Shown: positions 51,236 to 59,208 of the stretch, piece by piece | How positions within the stretch are numbered: position 1 is the stretch's first letter | Layout of the letters: each line of letters begins with the position of its first letter | IMG/VR virus record: IMGVR_UViG_3300021963_000021 | Location: 186,001 to 250,000 of that record | Length of the DNA: 64,000 bases | Origin: a virus | Strand: one strand, 5' to 3' | Program-made: the position numbers and the translations under genes | The notes under the pieces: generated by a model | Told to the model about the DNA's origin: nothing | The model's database searches: none | Seen by the model: the letters and a program-made list of their open reading frames with translations, nothing else

Positions 51236-51309
51236 TGGCTGGGGATGATGGATTCGAACCACCACAGACGGAATCAAAATCCGTAGTCCTACCATTAGAC
51301 GAATCCCCA
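51236..51309 (-). tRNA. tRNA-Gln (TTG)
   Basis: Acceptor TGGGGAT/ATCCCCA, loop TTTTGAT, encoded CCA. Reads CAA. Confidence 0.94.
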
Positions 51310-51313
51310 ATAT

Positions 51314-51387
51314 TGGCACCGGACCAGAGACTCGAACTCCGACGAACGGTTTTGGAGACCGTCATGCTGCCATTACATCAGCCCGAT
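51314..51387 (-). tRNA. tRNA-Trp (CCA)
   Basis: Acceptor ATCGGGC/GTCCGGT, anticodon stem ACGGT/ACCGT, loop CTCCAAA, encoded CCA. Reads UGG and could misread UGA, relevant to the release factor gene. Confidence 0.93.
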
Positions 51388-51388
51388 A

Positions 51389-51742
51389 TTATTTGATTGT
51401 GTCGTACCGAGTATCTTCGGTTTCGATAAAGTTGACCATTCCAACAGAGATATGATATCCTTCTGTTTTCATAGCTTGATATGCTTTTTGATACACGTCT
51501 GATTCTAAGAGATTCTTTTGAAAATCTCTAGCTTTAAACATGTCTTTAGAAAAGAAGTAGACGTTTTCTACTTGTGTTGTAGCATCCCAATCCCATGACT
51601 GCTTATCTTCTATAAGCCCTTGTTCTACACAGTCTTTTAGAAACGCAACGAATTCTAAGGAGATATCTTCTCTAAAGTTGATATCATCTTGGGTCTGAAA
51701 TTCAGCTCCGTAGTAAATTTGCTGTATTTGTGTAGCTATCAT
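51389..51742 (-). CDS. Small protein inside the tRNA cluster, unknown
   Basis: 117 residues, acidic, with no recognised domain. ATG 51742 has AAGGA 8 nt upstream. It is preceded by a late promoter element (51761-51767) and ends 2 nt from tRNA-Trp. A protein gene embedded among tRNA genes. Confidence 0.6.
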   Translation of the reverse strand: MIATQIQQIYYGAEFQTQDDINFREDISLEFVAFLKDCVEQGLIEDKQSWDWDATTQVENVYFFSKDMFKARDFQKNLLESDVYQKAYQAMKTEGYHISVGMVNFIETEDTRYDTIK

Positions 51743-51760
51743 GATTGGGATCCTTTTAGC

Positions 51761-51767
51761 TATTTAT
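51761..51767 (-). promoter_or_regulatory. Late promoter element next to tRNA-Tyr
   Basis: ATAAATA immediately 3' of tRNA-Tyr, ahead of the gene at 51742. It would switch this gene to late transcription. Confidence 0.4.
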
Positions 51768-51768
51768 C

Positions 51769-51855
51769 TGGTGGAGGAAGTAAGATTCGAACCTACTAGT
51801 CCCTAAGAAAACAGATTTACAGTCTGCCGCACCCCTCCAACTGTGCCGTTCCTCC
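51769..51855 (-). tRNA. tRNA-Tyr (GTA)
   Basis: Acceptor GGAGGAA/TTCCTCC, loop CTGTAAA, long variable arm, encoded CCA. Confidence 0.94.
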
Positions 51856-51856
51856 A

Positions 51857-52108
51857 TAATAAGTTACGCACTCATAGTCTATGACTACCTGTCCTTCCAG
51901 TCAACGGAAGTAGAATGCGTGTATTGAAATGCTCTCCGCTACGCTGTCATGCCCGTTCCAAGGGTCAAGAGAAAGCATTTTAATACGCTACCATTTATAC
52001 TCCTGCGTTTTCGCCACAGTTTCATCCGGTAGGCCGCCCGTTTGCTGGATGTTTAACGTGCCCAGCGAGGTCCTCGTTACCTCTTTTTCACACGTAGTAC
52101 AAAATGAA
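51857..52108 (-). ncRNA. Structured RNA upstream of tRNA-Tyr
   Basis: No coding frame. On the minus strand a 13-position helix with one mismatch (51921-51933 with 51974-51986) encloses a CCC/GGG hairpin. Next to it CGCATTC/GAGTGCG closes a junction with CTTCC-N7-GGAAG and TAGTC-ATA-GACTA. It lies between the terminator at 52111 and tRNA-Tyr. Confidence 0.4.
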
Positions 52109-52135
52109 AAACCCCAGGGTTTCTAATCCTGGGGT
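52103..52135 (-). terminator. Terminator before the structured RNA
   Basis: 8-bp stem ACCCCAGG/CCTGGGGT (52111-52135) with a 9-nt loop and TTTTTC after it on the minus strand. Confidence 0.8.
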
Positions 52136-52159
52136 CCTTTGGGTAAGTTTGTGTTGCTT

Positions 52160-52297
52160 TTACGCTACACGATCCTCCCGGGACCCCTGAATCTCTGGTG
52201 TACGATCATTTGATAGACTAATCGCAGACCAATAAGAGGGCATAAAGCCGCCTTGTTTGGCTGAGCAATATTGTCTATGAAGTGATGTCGTTTTCAT
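52160..52297 (-). CDS. 45-residue protein between promoter and terminator
   Basis: ATG 52297 to TAA 52160 encodes MKTTSLHRQYCSAKQGG followed by FMPSYWSAISLSN and a charged end. Two sigma-70 promoters lie upstream and a terminator downstream, so this is a separate short transcript. The SD (AAGGA) is rather distant (13 nt). It could also be a non-coding RNA. Confidence 0.4.
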   Translation of the reverse strand: MKTTSLHRQYCSAKQGGFMPSYWSAISLSNDRTPEIQGSREDRVA

Positions 52298-52348
52298 TTG
52301 ATTCAAAATTTCCTTAAAAGTTACACGTTATCTCTAACGCATGTCCTT

Positions 52349-52377
52349 ATTGTACATTTATTTAGCCTGCTTGTCAA
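52349..52377 (-). promoter_or_regulatory. Sigma-70 promoter (proximal)
   Basis: TTGACA (52372-52377), 17-nt spacer, TACAAT (52349-52354). Reads into the 45-residue gene. Confidence 0.75.
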
Positions 52378-52430
52378 CCCCTATTTTTCTTTCTGGAAAA
52401 ATTTCTGGTCTTCTTACAAACTATGCTTCT

Positions 52431-52459
52431 ATTATATGTTCTTTTTATTTATGTGTCAA
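52431..52459 (-). promoter_or_regulatory. Sigma-70 promoter (distal)
   Basis: TTGACA (52454-52459), 17-nt spacer, TATAAT (52431-52436). Perfect consensus, in tandem with the promoter at 52349. Confidence 0.85.
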
Positions 52460-52488
52460 TTAAAATATACCCAGATTATGTGGCATTT

Positions 52489-53055
52489 TTACAACATTTG
52501 GCTAACATCTTCGTTGAACCTTATGGTAGCAACGACCCTTAGTGTGTCATAGGGATTGTGTACACCATGCGGAACATTGATGCGTAGTATAGCAGGTTTT
52601 GTTAGTTCAAGTCTATGGACTTCTCTTACCGAACTGTGTGAGTTGCCTCCGCAGTCATAGACTGGATAGAACACATCTGGATCGTCATTAACCTTTTCGT
52701 AGAACAGTGTTGTGGTGCCTTCGCAGTGTTCTAAAGGAAAATTCATAGCAAAGGTTGGTTCGTACAAAGTCCAATCTTCGTCTTTGGCATCAATGTGAAT
52801 GAATACTGACTCAGGATTAGCAGGGTCTGTGATTTCCATACTGTTCTTTGGAATACAGAAAAAGATCAATTGTCTAATAGTAAGATTAAAGTTGTCCTTG
52901 AGCATCTTGACCAGGTCAGGAAGTTCTCTTTCGACTTCATCAGGGAAGTGGCACCACCAAAGAGTGTCGGTGTTTCCTTTGGTATTGCGAAAATCAATCA
53001 ATGCCTGTCTATGTTTTTCAAAGTCAGGTATGTTTATAAATTTTGAATATTTCAT
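52489..53055 (-). CDS. 2OG-Fe(II) oxygenase-like protein
   Basis: The start is placed at ATG 53055, which overlaps the upstream TGA (ATGA). 188 residues. VFIHIDAKDEDW gives an H-x-D pair, and VPHGVHNPYDTLRVVATIRF gives the distal His and a basic residue in the order expected for a double-stranded beta-helix oxygenase. Identity as an oxygenase is inferred from this pattern. Last gene of the enzyme cluster. Confidence 0.5.
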   Translation of the reverse strand: MKYSKFINIPDFEKHRQALIDFRNTKGNTDTLWWCHFPDEVERELPDLVKMLKDNFNLTIRQLIFFCIPKNSMEITDPANPESVFIHIDAKDEDWTLYEPTFAMNFPLEHCEGTTTLFYEKVNDDPDVFYPVYDCGGNSHSSVREVHRLELTKPAILRINVPHGVHNPYDTLRVVATIRFNEDVSQML

Positions 53056-54176
53056 TCCCAAACGTGTGCGCCTTTTTTAGGTACAGCAAAATTCAAATAA
53101 GTTTCAATTTTAGCTAGATCTTCTTTGGTTTTCAACGAGCATAGTTCGTTAGCAAAGTGTAATTCAACACCCAAATCTAATGCTAGTTGTAGAAGTTCAC
53201 TTCTACGCTCTACATCGTCGGTTAAACAGTACATGCTACACAGCACAATACCATCAGGGCGTTCTTTTATGTAGTGTTCTAGACCAGGTTGCCAGTCCAT
53301 ATGTTCGTTTTCAAACTCATAGCTGTTGTAACTGATCTTGTTTTTGACACAATATGGTTCTATAATGGCACGCTGCATTGGTAAGGGGATGTCTTTTGAA
53401 AACTTAGAATTCCAGCCAGCATAGGTAATAAAGCTCTTGCCAGTGTAGTCACCGGTCTGTGTTACTTCGTAGTCGCCAGGCAAGCGCATAAAGCCCCCAG
53501 GCAGTCGACGACCCCATTCTTCGCCTTCGATAAGGATACGCATATCCATACTAACACGAGTGTAGCCTTCTTCGTTGTTGACATTTCCGTGTATGTGTTC
53601 TTGGAAGAACAAATGACTCTGACCAGGTTTGAGTGTAACTGGCCATGCGTGTTTTAAACACTCATCTTCAAACTGTTCGAGACTCCACTTTTCAGCTAGT
53701 ACACGTTTAGTGACTTCTCTACTGATATCCAGATCCATCATCCACATGGTGTTAGTGCCTTTAGCTTCTGTAAAAGGTGTCCAAATGGTTCGGCAACCAC
53801 GACCATTGCCAACAAAGATACCTTGGTGGAAGGCCAACCTACGACCAACTTTGGCCTGCTGTGGAATCACTACACGCAGAGTTCCTTGGCGTTGTATCAT
53901 GTAACGTTTGTTTTGTATACGTTGAGGTACAATACTTTGAGCAAACTCGTCAAACAGTTCCATAAAGTCTCTGCGTGAACAGGCATTTTGAACATGCTGG
54001 CTGACTTTAACAATCTCGGGAGGAGATAAAACTTCGTGTAGTGTCTCTAATTCTTTGACCTGTGGTGCGACTTCTTGTACGATCGACAGGGCCCATGCCG
54101 GCCAGTTGTACTTGTTTACATCATAGTTAAGGGTTTTATTATCCCAATGTTCCTGTAAAGGTGTTAAAGTTGCCAT
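53052..54176 (-). CDS. Oxygenase plus LIC12192-type fusion
   Basis: 374 residues from ATG 54176 (SD GGAG, 6 nt). Residues about 1-240 resemble 2OG-Fe(II) oxygenases of carbohydrate clusters (FHQGIFVGNGRGCRTIW, a distal FFQEHIHGNV and R in YTRVSMDMR). From about 245 the protein matches the sporadic carbohydrate cluster LIC12192 family: TGKSFITYAGWNSKF, PLPMQRAIIEPYC, RPDGIVLCSMYCL and ELHFANELCSL. In bacteria these two families are usually separate proteins in O-antigen clusters; here they are fused. Confidence 0.65.
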   Translation of the reverse strand: MATLTPLQEHWDNKTLNYDVNKYNWPAWALSIVQEVAPQVKELETLHEVLSPPEIVKVSQHVQNACSRRDFMELFDEFAQSIVPQRIQNKRYMIQRQGTLRVVIPQQAKVGRRLAFHQGIFVGNGRGCRTIWTPFTEAKGTNTMWMMDLDISREVTKRVLAEKWSLEQFEDECLKHAWPVTLKPGQSHLFFQEHIHGNVNNEEGYTRVSMDMRILIEGEEWGRRLPGGFMRLPGDYEVTQTGDYTGKSFITYAGWNSKFSKDIPLPMQRAIIEPYCVKNKISYNSYEFENEHMDWQPGLEHYIKERPDGIVLCSMYCLTDDVERRSELLQLALDLGVELHFANELCSLKTKEDLAKIETYLNFAVPKKGAHVWE

Positions 54177-54200
54177 TCTATTCTCCATATATGCTAATTA

Positions 54201-55301
54201 TCACAAGGAATCACCTTGGACAAAATTTTTAATTTCAGATACTGCTGCTTGATTTAGTAAAGTCGATTCTCCGCACTGGTGAGCGCACCTATCTAATCTA
54301 TTACAATTAGTCCAACTGTCTTTTATCTCGTTGAATATTTTACTGTTGACGATGTCTGATAGGGCTGTGTGATTTAAATCAATGCTTTTTAGCCCACCAT
54401 TGTTTTCTATCATTTCAAATAGTTTAGCTCTGTCTGGGTGAAGCTCGGGTTCGTAGCCATAGAAACGATCCAACAGCCATCCGCAGGGCAACACATAGCC
54501 TTCTGCTGACACACAGACTAGTCCAGTTTTCTGTGCCATACAATTTATGTTAGTGTTCTTAAGGTACGAATCGTAATCGCCAAATTTCTCTACGATTTTG
54601 TCATAGACATCATAGCCTCTGTTGAGGTATTTTTTATCAGTGGCAGGTTTAAGCCATCTTATGATTTTGTTATCCTTGTCGTGTACAGGACTTGCGTCTA
54701 TTTTTTTATGTGTTTTATCAATAAATCTAGAAGTGAACTTGACTACGAATCCTTTGAATCCTAATTCAGTACTGAGTTTTCTTGCTGCGTTGACTTGATG
54801 TTCATTGTGCTGGAATACGATATAACTCCATACAGCGTTGCCGCCTGCTTGTATAAAGTTGCGAGCGTTGTCCATAATTTTATCAAAGTCTGTGCCTATC
54901 CTGTAGAGATGATTAGTGTCTTCGAGACCGTCTACGCCAAAAAACACAGTATCCTGCGGTCTAAGAGTCTTGGCTAATTCTTTCCACCAAGCACTACTGC
55001 GAAGGCTTCCGTTAGTTCTTATGGTTATCTGTGCCTGAGACACAGAGTGAAAGTGTTTAACGATATCTATTAGATCAGGATGTACACAGGGATCACCGTA
55101 GGTGCCACACAATCTTATTTCTTTCATGTGTGCTAGTTCTTTTTCTTTGAACTTTTCTCCAATCCATTCAAGGCTGAGATCCACTAACGGTAGTGTAGGC
55201 CAAGTTTTTCCTCCATAGTAATTTCTAATACATTGAGGACAAGACGCATTACACCTTGTAGTGAGTTCAAATTCTATCTGTGTTAGTTTATCGTAGAACA
55301 T
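54201..55301 (-). CDS. Radical SAM protein with SPASM-like C-terminus
   Basis: 366 residues from ATG 55301, which shares a base with the TAA of the amidinotransferase gene. The radical SAM triad C17-x3-C21-x2-C24 (CNASCPQC) binds the [4Fe-4S] cluster. LCGTYGDPCVHP is the GGE-like SAM-binding region. C-terminal cysteines (GYVLPCGWL, CNRLDRCAHQC) suggest auxiliary clusters as in SPASM proteins. These enzymes carry out hard radical steps on peptides or small molecules; substrate unknown. Confidence 0.85.
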   Translation of the reverse strand: MFYDKLTQIEFELTTRCNASCPQCIRNYYGGKTWPTLPLVDLSLEWIGEKFKEKELAHMKEIRLCGTYGDPCVHPDLIDIVKHFHSVSQAQITIRTNGSLRSSAWWKELAKTLRPQDTVFFGVDGLEDTNHLYRIGTDFDKIMDNARNFIQAGGNAVWSYIVFQHNEHQVNAARKLSTELGFKGFVVKFTSRFIDKTHKKIDASPVHDKDNKIIRWLKPATDKKYLNRGYDVYDKIVEKFGDYDSYLKNTNINCMAQKTGLVCVSAEGYVLPCGWLLDRFYGYEPELHPDRAKLFEMIENNGGLKSIDLNHTALSDIVNSKIFNEIKDSWTNCNRLDRCAHQCGESTLLNQAAVSEIKNFVQGDSL

Positions 55302-56356
55302 TAACTGTAGTCTAGTAATTCGCCACGACGTCTTAGGTCTAATGTGGTACAATGAAAGCCGCCTGACAAAGTACTGGCGTGCCGCATAGGCAATGGAATC
55401 ACATCAAAGCCGCGTGATTCTAACATTTTAATCAACGGCAACTGCTCTTTGCCTACCATTATTGTTTTTGGATCTACACTTAGTACATTCATGCCTATGA
55501 ATCTACTGGTAGTTGCTAGTCCACCCGGGCACCATTTGCTCACAGGTATTTCTACAACATCGTCAAAATATATTTTGTCCCACTTTTCAAATATTTTAGG
55601 ACAGTTATTGGGATTTACCCTAGAGGAGTTTAATAACACAGTGTGATCGTTCAGTGGAATGATGGTACTGTCAAAGTGTCCGAAACTATAAATGTGTTCA
55701 GCCATGTGTATTCTATAGCCCAATGGTTCTAACAGATTCTTTAACCACTTCATACCCCATTTATTTCCTGTGTTAGAAATTTGAAACAGAATGTCTTTGC
55801 CTAATCTCACACAGTTAGGAGCATCAAACACTGGCTCTAAATCTCTCAGTGTTGGTTTTGATAGGTCTTCAAAGGTATAACTCTCATCAGGCAGTATAGG
55901 TTTAGGTGCCGACACCCAAGCACATCCGTCTTTGATTGCGTCTAACATGATATCGTGATAGGCCCTTGTTTCAAAATATCTAGCTCGCATACAACTAGGA
56001 GTTTCTATCATGATGTTGCCTAATGGCAGTAACAGATCTCTGGGGCACCAAGTATGATACCCAGAAGTCTTCCAATCAGGAGTGCCGAATTCAGCATCGT
56101 GATTTATGTCTTTAGGTCTATGTACAATAACTCCTAGAGACTTTAGTGTGTCAGACATGACTTCTAGATCTTCATTAGCTTCGTCTATCAGTGCTTTTGG
56201 AAATGGTCCTTCTAGTCCTTTGATCTGTTCTTGTGAATATTCAGTGTAGACCATGCTGTGTGTACTGATGTCAATGTTGGCCATGCGAGCACCAGTGGCT
56301 GTGCCGACAATAATTTCCTCTAACGGATCCCAATGATTGTGACTGGATATTTTCAT
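55301..56356 (-). CDS. Amidinotransferase (glycine amidinotransferase-like)
   Basis: 351 residues. Typical family features are WDPLEEIIVGTA, YHTWCPRDLLLPLGN, the His segment SFGHFDSTIIPL and the nucleophile Cys in SGGFHCTTLDLRR near residue 335. The reaction moves the amidino group of arginine to an amine via an amidino-cysteine. In bacteria relatives make guanidino compounds in natural products. Strong SD (AAGGAG). Coupled to the radical SAM gene that follows. Confidence 0.85.
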   Translation of the reverse strand: MKISSHNHWDPLEEIIVGTATGARMANIDISTHSMVYTEYSQEQIKGLEGPFPKALIDEANEDLEVMSDTLKSLGVIVHRPKDINHDAEFGTPDWKTSGYHTWCPRDLLLPLGNIMIETPSCMRARYFETRAYHDIMLDAIKDGCAWVSAPKPILPDESYTFEDLSKPTLRDLEPVFDAPNCVRLGKDILFQISNTGNKWGMKWLKNLLEPLGYRIHMAEHIYSFGHFDSTIIPLNDHTVLLNSSRVNPNNCPKIFEKWDKIYFDDVVEIPVSKWCPGGLATTSRFIGMNVLSVDPKTIMVGKEQLPLIKMLESRGFDVIPLPMRHASTLSGGFHCTTLDLRRRGELLDYS

Positions 56357-56357
56357 G

Positions 56358-57509
56358 TTACTCCTTTACTGTAACTAGATGGGTAAAACTTTTCTGTTTA
56401 AACCATCTTGTTAATTCTTCTTCTGTTATGCTGTAATTATTAGATAAAAAATCTAATAGGCTGTTGTTTCTTTCTGCTTCTTTAACAAATATGTTAAAGT
56501 TATGTTCTATGTCATTACGTATAGCTGCTTTATTTTGTTTTATACTTTGTAAGAATACTTCTGTGTTTAACACTATTAGATCAAAGCGATTGTTTTCGTT
56601 AGATAGATGTCCATACGGGAACATATATTCTTCAAATGTCCTTAATCCTTTTGACACTAGATATTGATATTGTTCTACTTCGCCTGCGAAAATAAAAGGA
56701 TGTCTGTTAACCACAGTGCGCCATGTCTTTTCTGTTAGAAATTTATAATCTGTAGCAGGCGGGTAAGCATTGCCTTCGGATATGATACTGAAACAGGTGC
56801 CGTAAAACACACTGGGATCTATCCAACCAGGATTTTGACACCAATCAGTTTCGTGTATTTTAGTTTCTAATAGCTCTGCTGAGGATAGCCTAGAGTAATC
56901 TTTGGCTGTTGAATACAGATCGTCTATGGATCTATCACAGTCATTTAAGAATTGATCATAGTTATACATATCAGCTAAGGCATTTCTACACCATTCTTTA
57001 TCTGACTCAGTCCAAGGAGGGAAAAAACTATACTCTGATCGATTCAGCAGGCCGCTGTTGTAGAATTTACTCAACAATACTATTCTATTTGATCTAGATG
57101 GTACGCCACCTAGGAACAAAAACTTTTCTGCTGTTGGATTCCACGTAGCAGTTTCTTTGTTATTGTAGCTTTGATAGACCATGTTTAAGTTGAAATCCCA
57201 AAACATGATCTTATAGTTTAGATTTCTTTCGTCTAACTTGTGTTGATAGTCATCGCACATGCCTACAATCAATACAAGATCATTTATATTTTTTGAATAG
57301 CAATAGTCTTGTATACGCTGTAACAGAGAATAGTATTCTTCGTTGTCTTTGTATAAGAATCCGTCAACTAACATTAGACCAATAATAGAATCGCAGCCTT
57401 CTTGGCTGGCAATATCTATTTCTTTTAACACTAGGTCTTTGGTTAGGTCTAAAATGTCTACAGATTTGGTAGTATATAACACTTCGAAATTTATTATCTT
57501 AGCTTTCAT
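56358..57509 (-). CDS. Glycosyltransferase-like protein
   Basis: 383 residues. The region S.ISEGNAYPPATDYKFLTEKT followed by WRTVVNRHPFIFAG and YLVSKGLRTFEEY is the pattern of the C-terminal part of GT10/exostosin-type transferases (E.......T.K..........PFI..G......L...GF..F). The N-terminal half is not recognised. It may add a sugar. Overlaps the PLP enzyme gene by 11 nt. Confidence 0.6.
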   Translation of the reverse strand: MKAKIINFEVLYTTKSVDILDLTKDLVLKEIDIASQEGCDSIIGLMLVDGFLYKDNEEYYSLLQRIQDYCYSKNINDLVLIVGMCDDYQHKLDERNLNYKIMFWDFNLNMVYQSYNNKETATWNPTAEKFLFLGGVPSRSNRIVLLSKFYNSGLLNRSEYSFFPPWTESDKEWCRNALADMYNYDQFLNDCDRSIDDLYSTAKDYSRLSSAELLETKIHETDWCQNPGWIDPSVFYGTCFSIISEGNAYPPATDYKFLTEKTWRTVVNRHPFIFAGEVEQYQYLVSKGLRTFEEYMFPYGHLSNENNRFDLIVLNTEVFLQSIKQNKAAIRNDIEHNFNIFVKEAERNNSLLDFLSNNYSITEEELTRWFKQKSFTHLVTVKE

Positions 57510-58410
57510 CTATGCTACCTAGGTGTAAAAATTTATGAAAGCTGAGTCTATTGGTATTTCCGCCTCTGTTGTATTCTTCCCAACCTGCTCCGCCAATGCC
57601 GAATAACACTGTACTGCTAGGATCAACTTTTAATTGTTGGCAAAATTCTAATTGTTTTTGTTTATAACGATCTGGTATAAAGTCTGGGCTGAATGTTTCA
57701 ATGAATTTCTTTCCTATATATGCGCCTAGACGGTTAACATATTTGCTTTTGTTCAGAACAAACATACTGTCATCATCATCTGTTTTAGTTAGACGCATAC
57801 CGACTCGAGCATGAGCAATAGGAAATGTTTTTGATAGACTAAACACTACGTCAGTTATACAGTTATAACTTAGATCAAACTCAATACCTGAACAAATTCC
57901 GTAATAAGCACAGTCTATTAACACAGGAATTTTCAACTGCTCACACTGTCTTAACACTTCGGCATGTCTACTATGTTGATTTCCGGTGTCGGCAAATGGT
58001 ATAGATATTACTACAGCATCGTTAGCGTCTAAAGGAGAGTTCTCGATGTGCTGCCAGTTGGGCCAACTGTTACGCCAAACCAATTGATGATACATATATT
58101 CGCCTTTGAAACATCTAAATCGTCTGGTATTGTTTTTCATGTAAAACTTATCAAATGATTCAGTGGTTCCGTTTGAATAACATCTATAGGTAAAATTATC
58201 CAAACCTTTGAAACTGTTTTTAGTACCAGATTTAATCCAATCTAAATACTCCGAACAGAAGTTGCCGACAACATTATCATCGTCCAACACATCGTGTACA
58301 TGTTGGAGTGATTCATTAAGCACAGCCATAGTATCAGAATCTCTAATAGCAAAAGAGTTTCCAAATTTTAAATGGCGCTTGTCCATAGGCAATTTTTCTT
58401 CACGGTCCAT
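57499..58410 (-). CDS. PLP-dependent aminotransferase, class I/II fold
   Basis: 303 residues from ATG 58410, the end of the inverted repeat; an upstream frame start at 58461 is unlikely. Fold-type I signatures: PVLIDCAYYG (Asp for the pyridine N, Tyr), FSLSKTFPIAHARVGMRL (S-x-S-K with the Schiff-base Lys and the phosphate-binding Arg) and RLSF near the C-terminus. It is shorter than the usual ~400 residues, so the small domain is reduced. Probably makes an amine donor. Confidence 0.78.
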   Translation of the reverse strand: MDREEKLPMDKRHLKFGNSFAIRDSDTMAVLNESLQHVHDVLDDDNVVGNFCSEYLDWIKSGTKNSFKGLDNFTYRCYSNGTTESFDKFYMKNNTRRFRCFKGEYMYHQLVWRNSWPNWQHIENSPLDANDAVVISIPFADTGNQHSRHAEVLRQCEQLKIPVLIDCAYYGICSGIEFDLSYNCITDVVFSLSKTFPIAHARVGMRLTKTDDDDSMFVLNKSKYVNRLGAYIGKKFIETFSPDFIPDRYKQKQLEFCQQLKVDPSSTVLFGIGGAGWEEYNRGGNTNRLSFHKFLHLGSIDES

Positions 58411-58452
58411 ACTTGTAGTTATCTGCGCTGTTATTGTATAACTACAAGTATG
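58408..58452. promoter_or_regulatory. Divergent leaderless promoters in an inverted repeat
   Basis: A perfect 15-bp inverted repeat (58408-58422 and 58438-58452) with a 15-nt centre. Each arm ends in the ATG of one of two divergent genes (58410 minus, 58450 plus). TTGTAG, an 18-nt spacer and TATAAC (plus) or GATAAC (minus) put the -10 about 7 nt before each ATG. Confidence 0.6.
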
Positions 58453-59208
58453 ATATCGCAAGAAGCACTAGATTTTTATAAAAAGAACAAAGACCTGAAA
58501 TGGCGGATGTATCCGATCCCTGAAAATCTAACCACGGATATTGAAAAGGCAAATTGGATACTAAACGAAGCCGAGTTTGGTTGGATAGAATTAGATCTAT
58601 CTATCGATCTTGCTGGCTGGCAATTAGAAGCAGGTCAGTGTCGTGACTATTTTGTTGCCCACAGAGAAAACAGTTCTCATGGATGGCGCAGTTGTTGTAT
58701 ACATGGTATAGGTATTGATAAAACCGGTGCGTGGACCAACTACGGTTATACCGACGAAGCAGACGTTCCTTACCGATGGACTGATCTAGCATACCGAGCT
58801 CCCCAGGTAACCAACTTCTGGAGGAATAATTTCCCTGCTGTTGATTACCGAAGGATTCGATTTATGGATATCATTCCAGGTGGATCCATTAATCCACACA
58901 GCGACAGACCCGGGAATCTACCAGGCGAAGAAAACTTTGATGCTTTGACGTTTGGTGTTCCTGTTAACATAGCCGTGTTACATCCAGAAAGCTGTCACAT
59001 GGTACTAGAAGGATTTGGCACTGTGCCATTCCAAGAAGGTCAAGCATTTATTATCAACATACGACACAGGCATTCTGTGATTAATTTTTCAAATAAACAT
59101 CGTGTACACGTTATCGGCCACAGTAAAGGCTACGGTAAACGGTTAGAAGATTTTGCTAGTCTAGTAGTCAGGAGTTATCAGAAACAATATGAACATTATA
59201 AAGTATAA
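58450..59208 (+). CDS. Aspartyl/asparaginyl beta-hydroxylase-like oxygenase
   Basis: 252 residues from ATG 58450. Core motifs are FMDIIPGGSINPHSDRP (His with a downstream Asp), the R/H cluster IRHRHSVINFSNKHRVHVIGH, and W..NNFP. It resembles aspartyl/asparaginyl beta-hydroxylase-type 2OG oxygenases, Fe(II) and 2-oxoglutarate dependent. Substrate unknown. It overlaps the next plus-strand gene by 20 nt. Confidence 0.78.
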   Translation: MISQEALDFYKKNKDLKWRMYPIPENLTTDIEKANWILNEAEFGWIELDLSIDLAGWQLEAGQCRDYFVAHRENSSHGWRSCCIHGIGIDKTGAWTNYGYTDEADVPYRWTDLAYRAPQVTNFWRNNFPAVDYRRIRFMDIIPGGSINPHSDRPGNLPGEENFDALTFGVPVNIAVLHPESCHMVLEGFGTVPFQEGQAFIINIRHRHSVINFSNKHRVHVIGHSKGYGKRLEDFASLVVRSYQKQYEHYKV

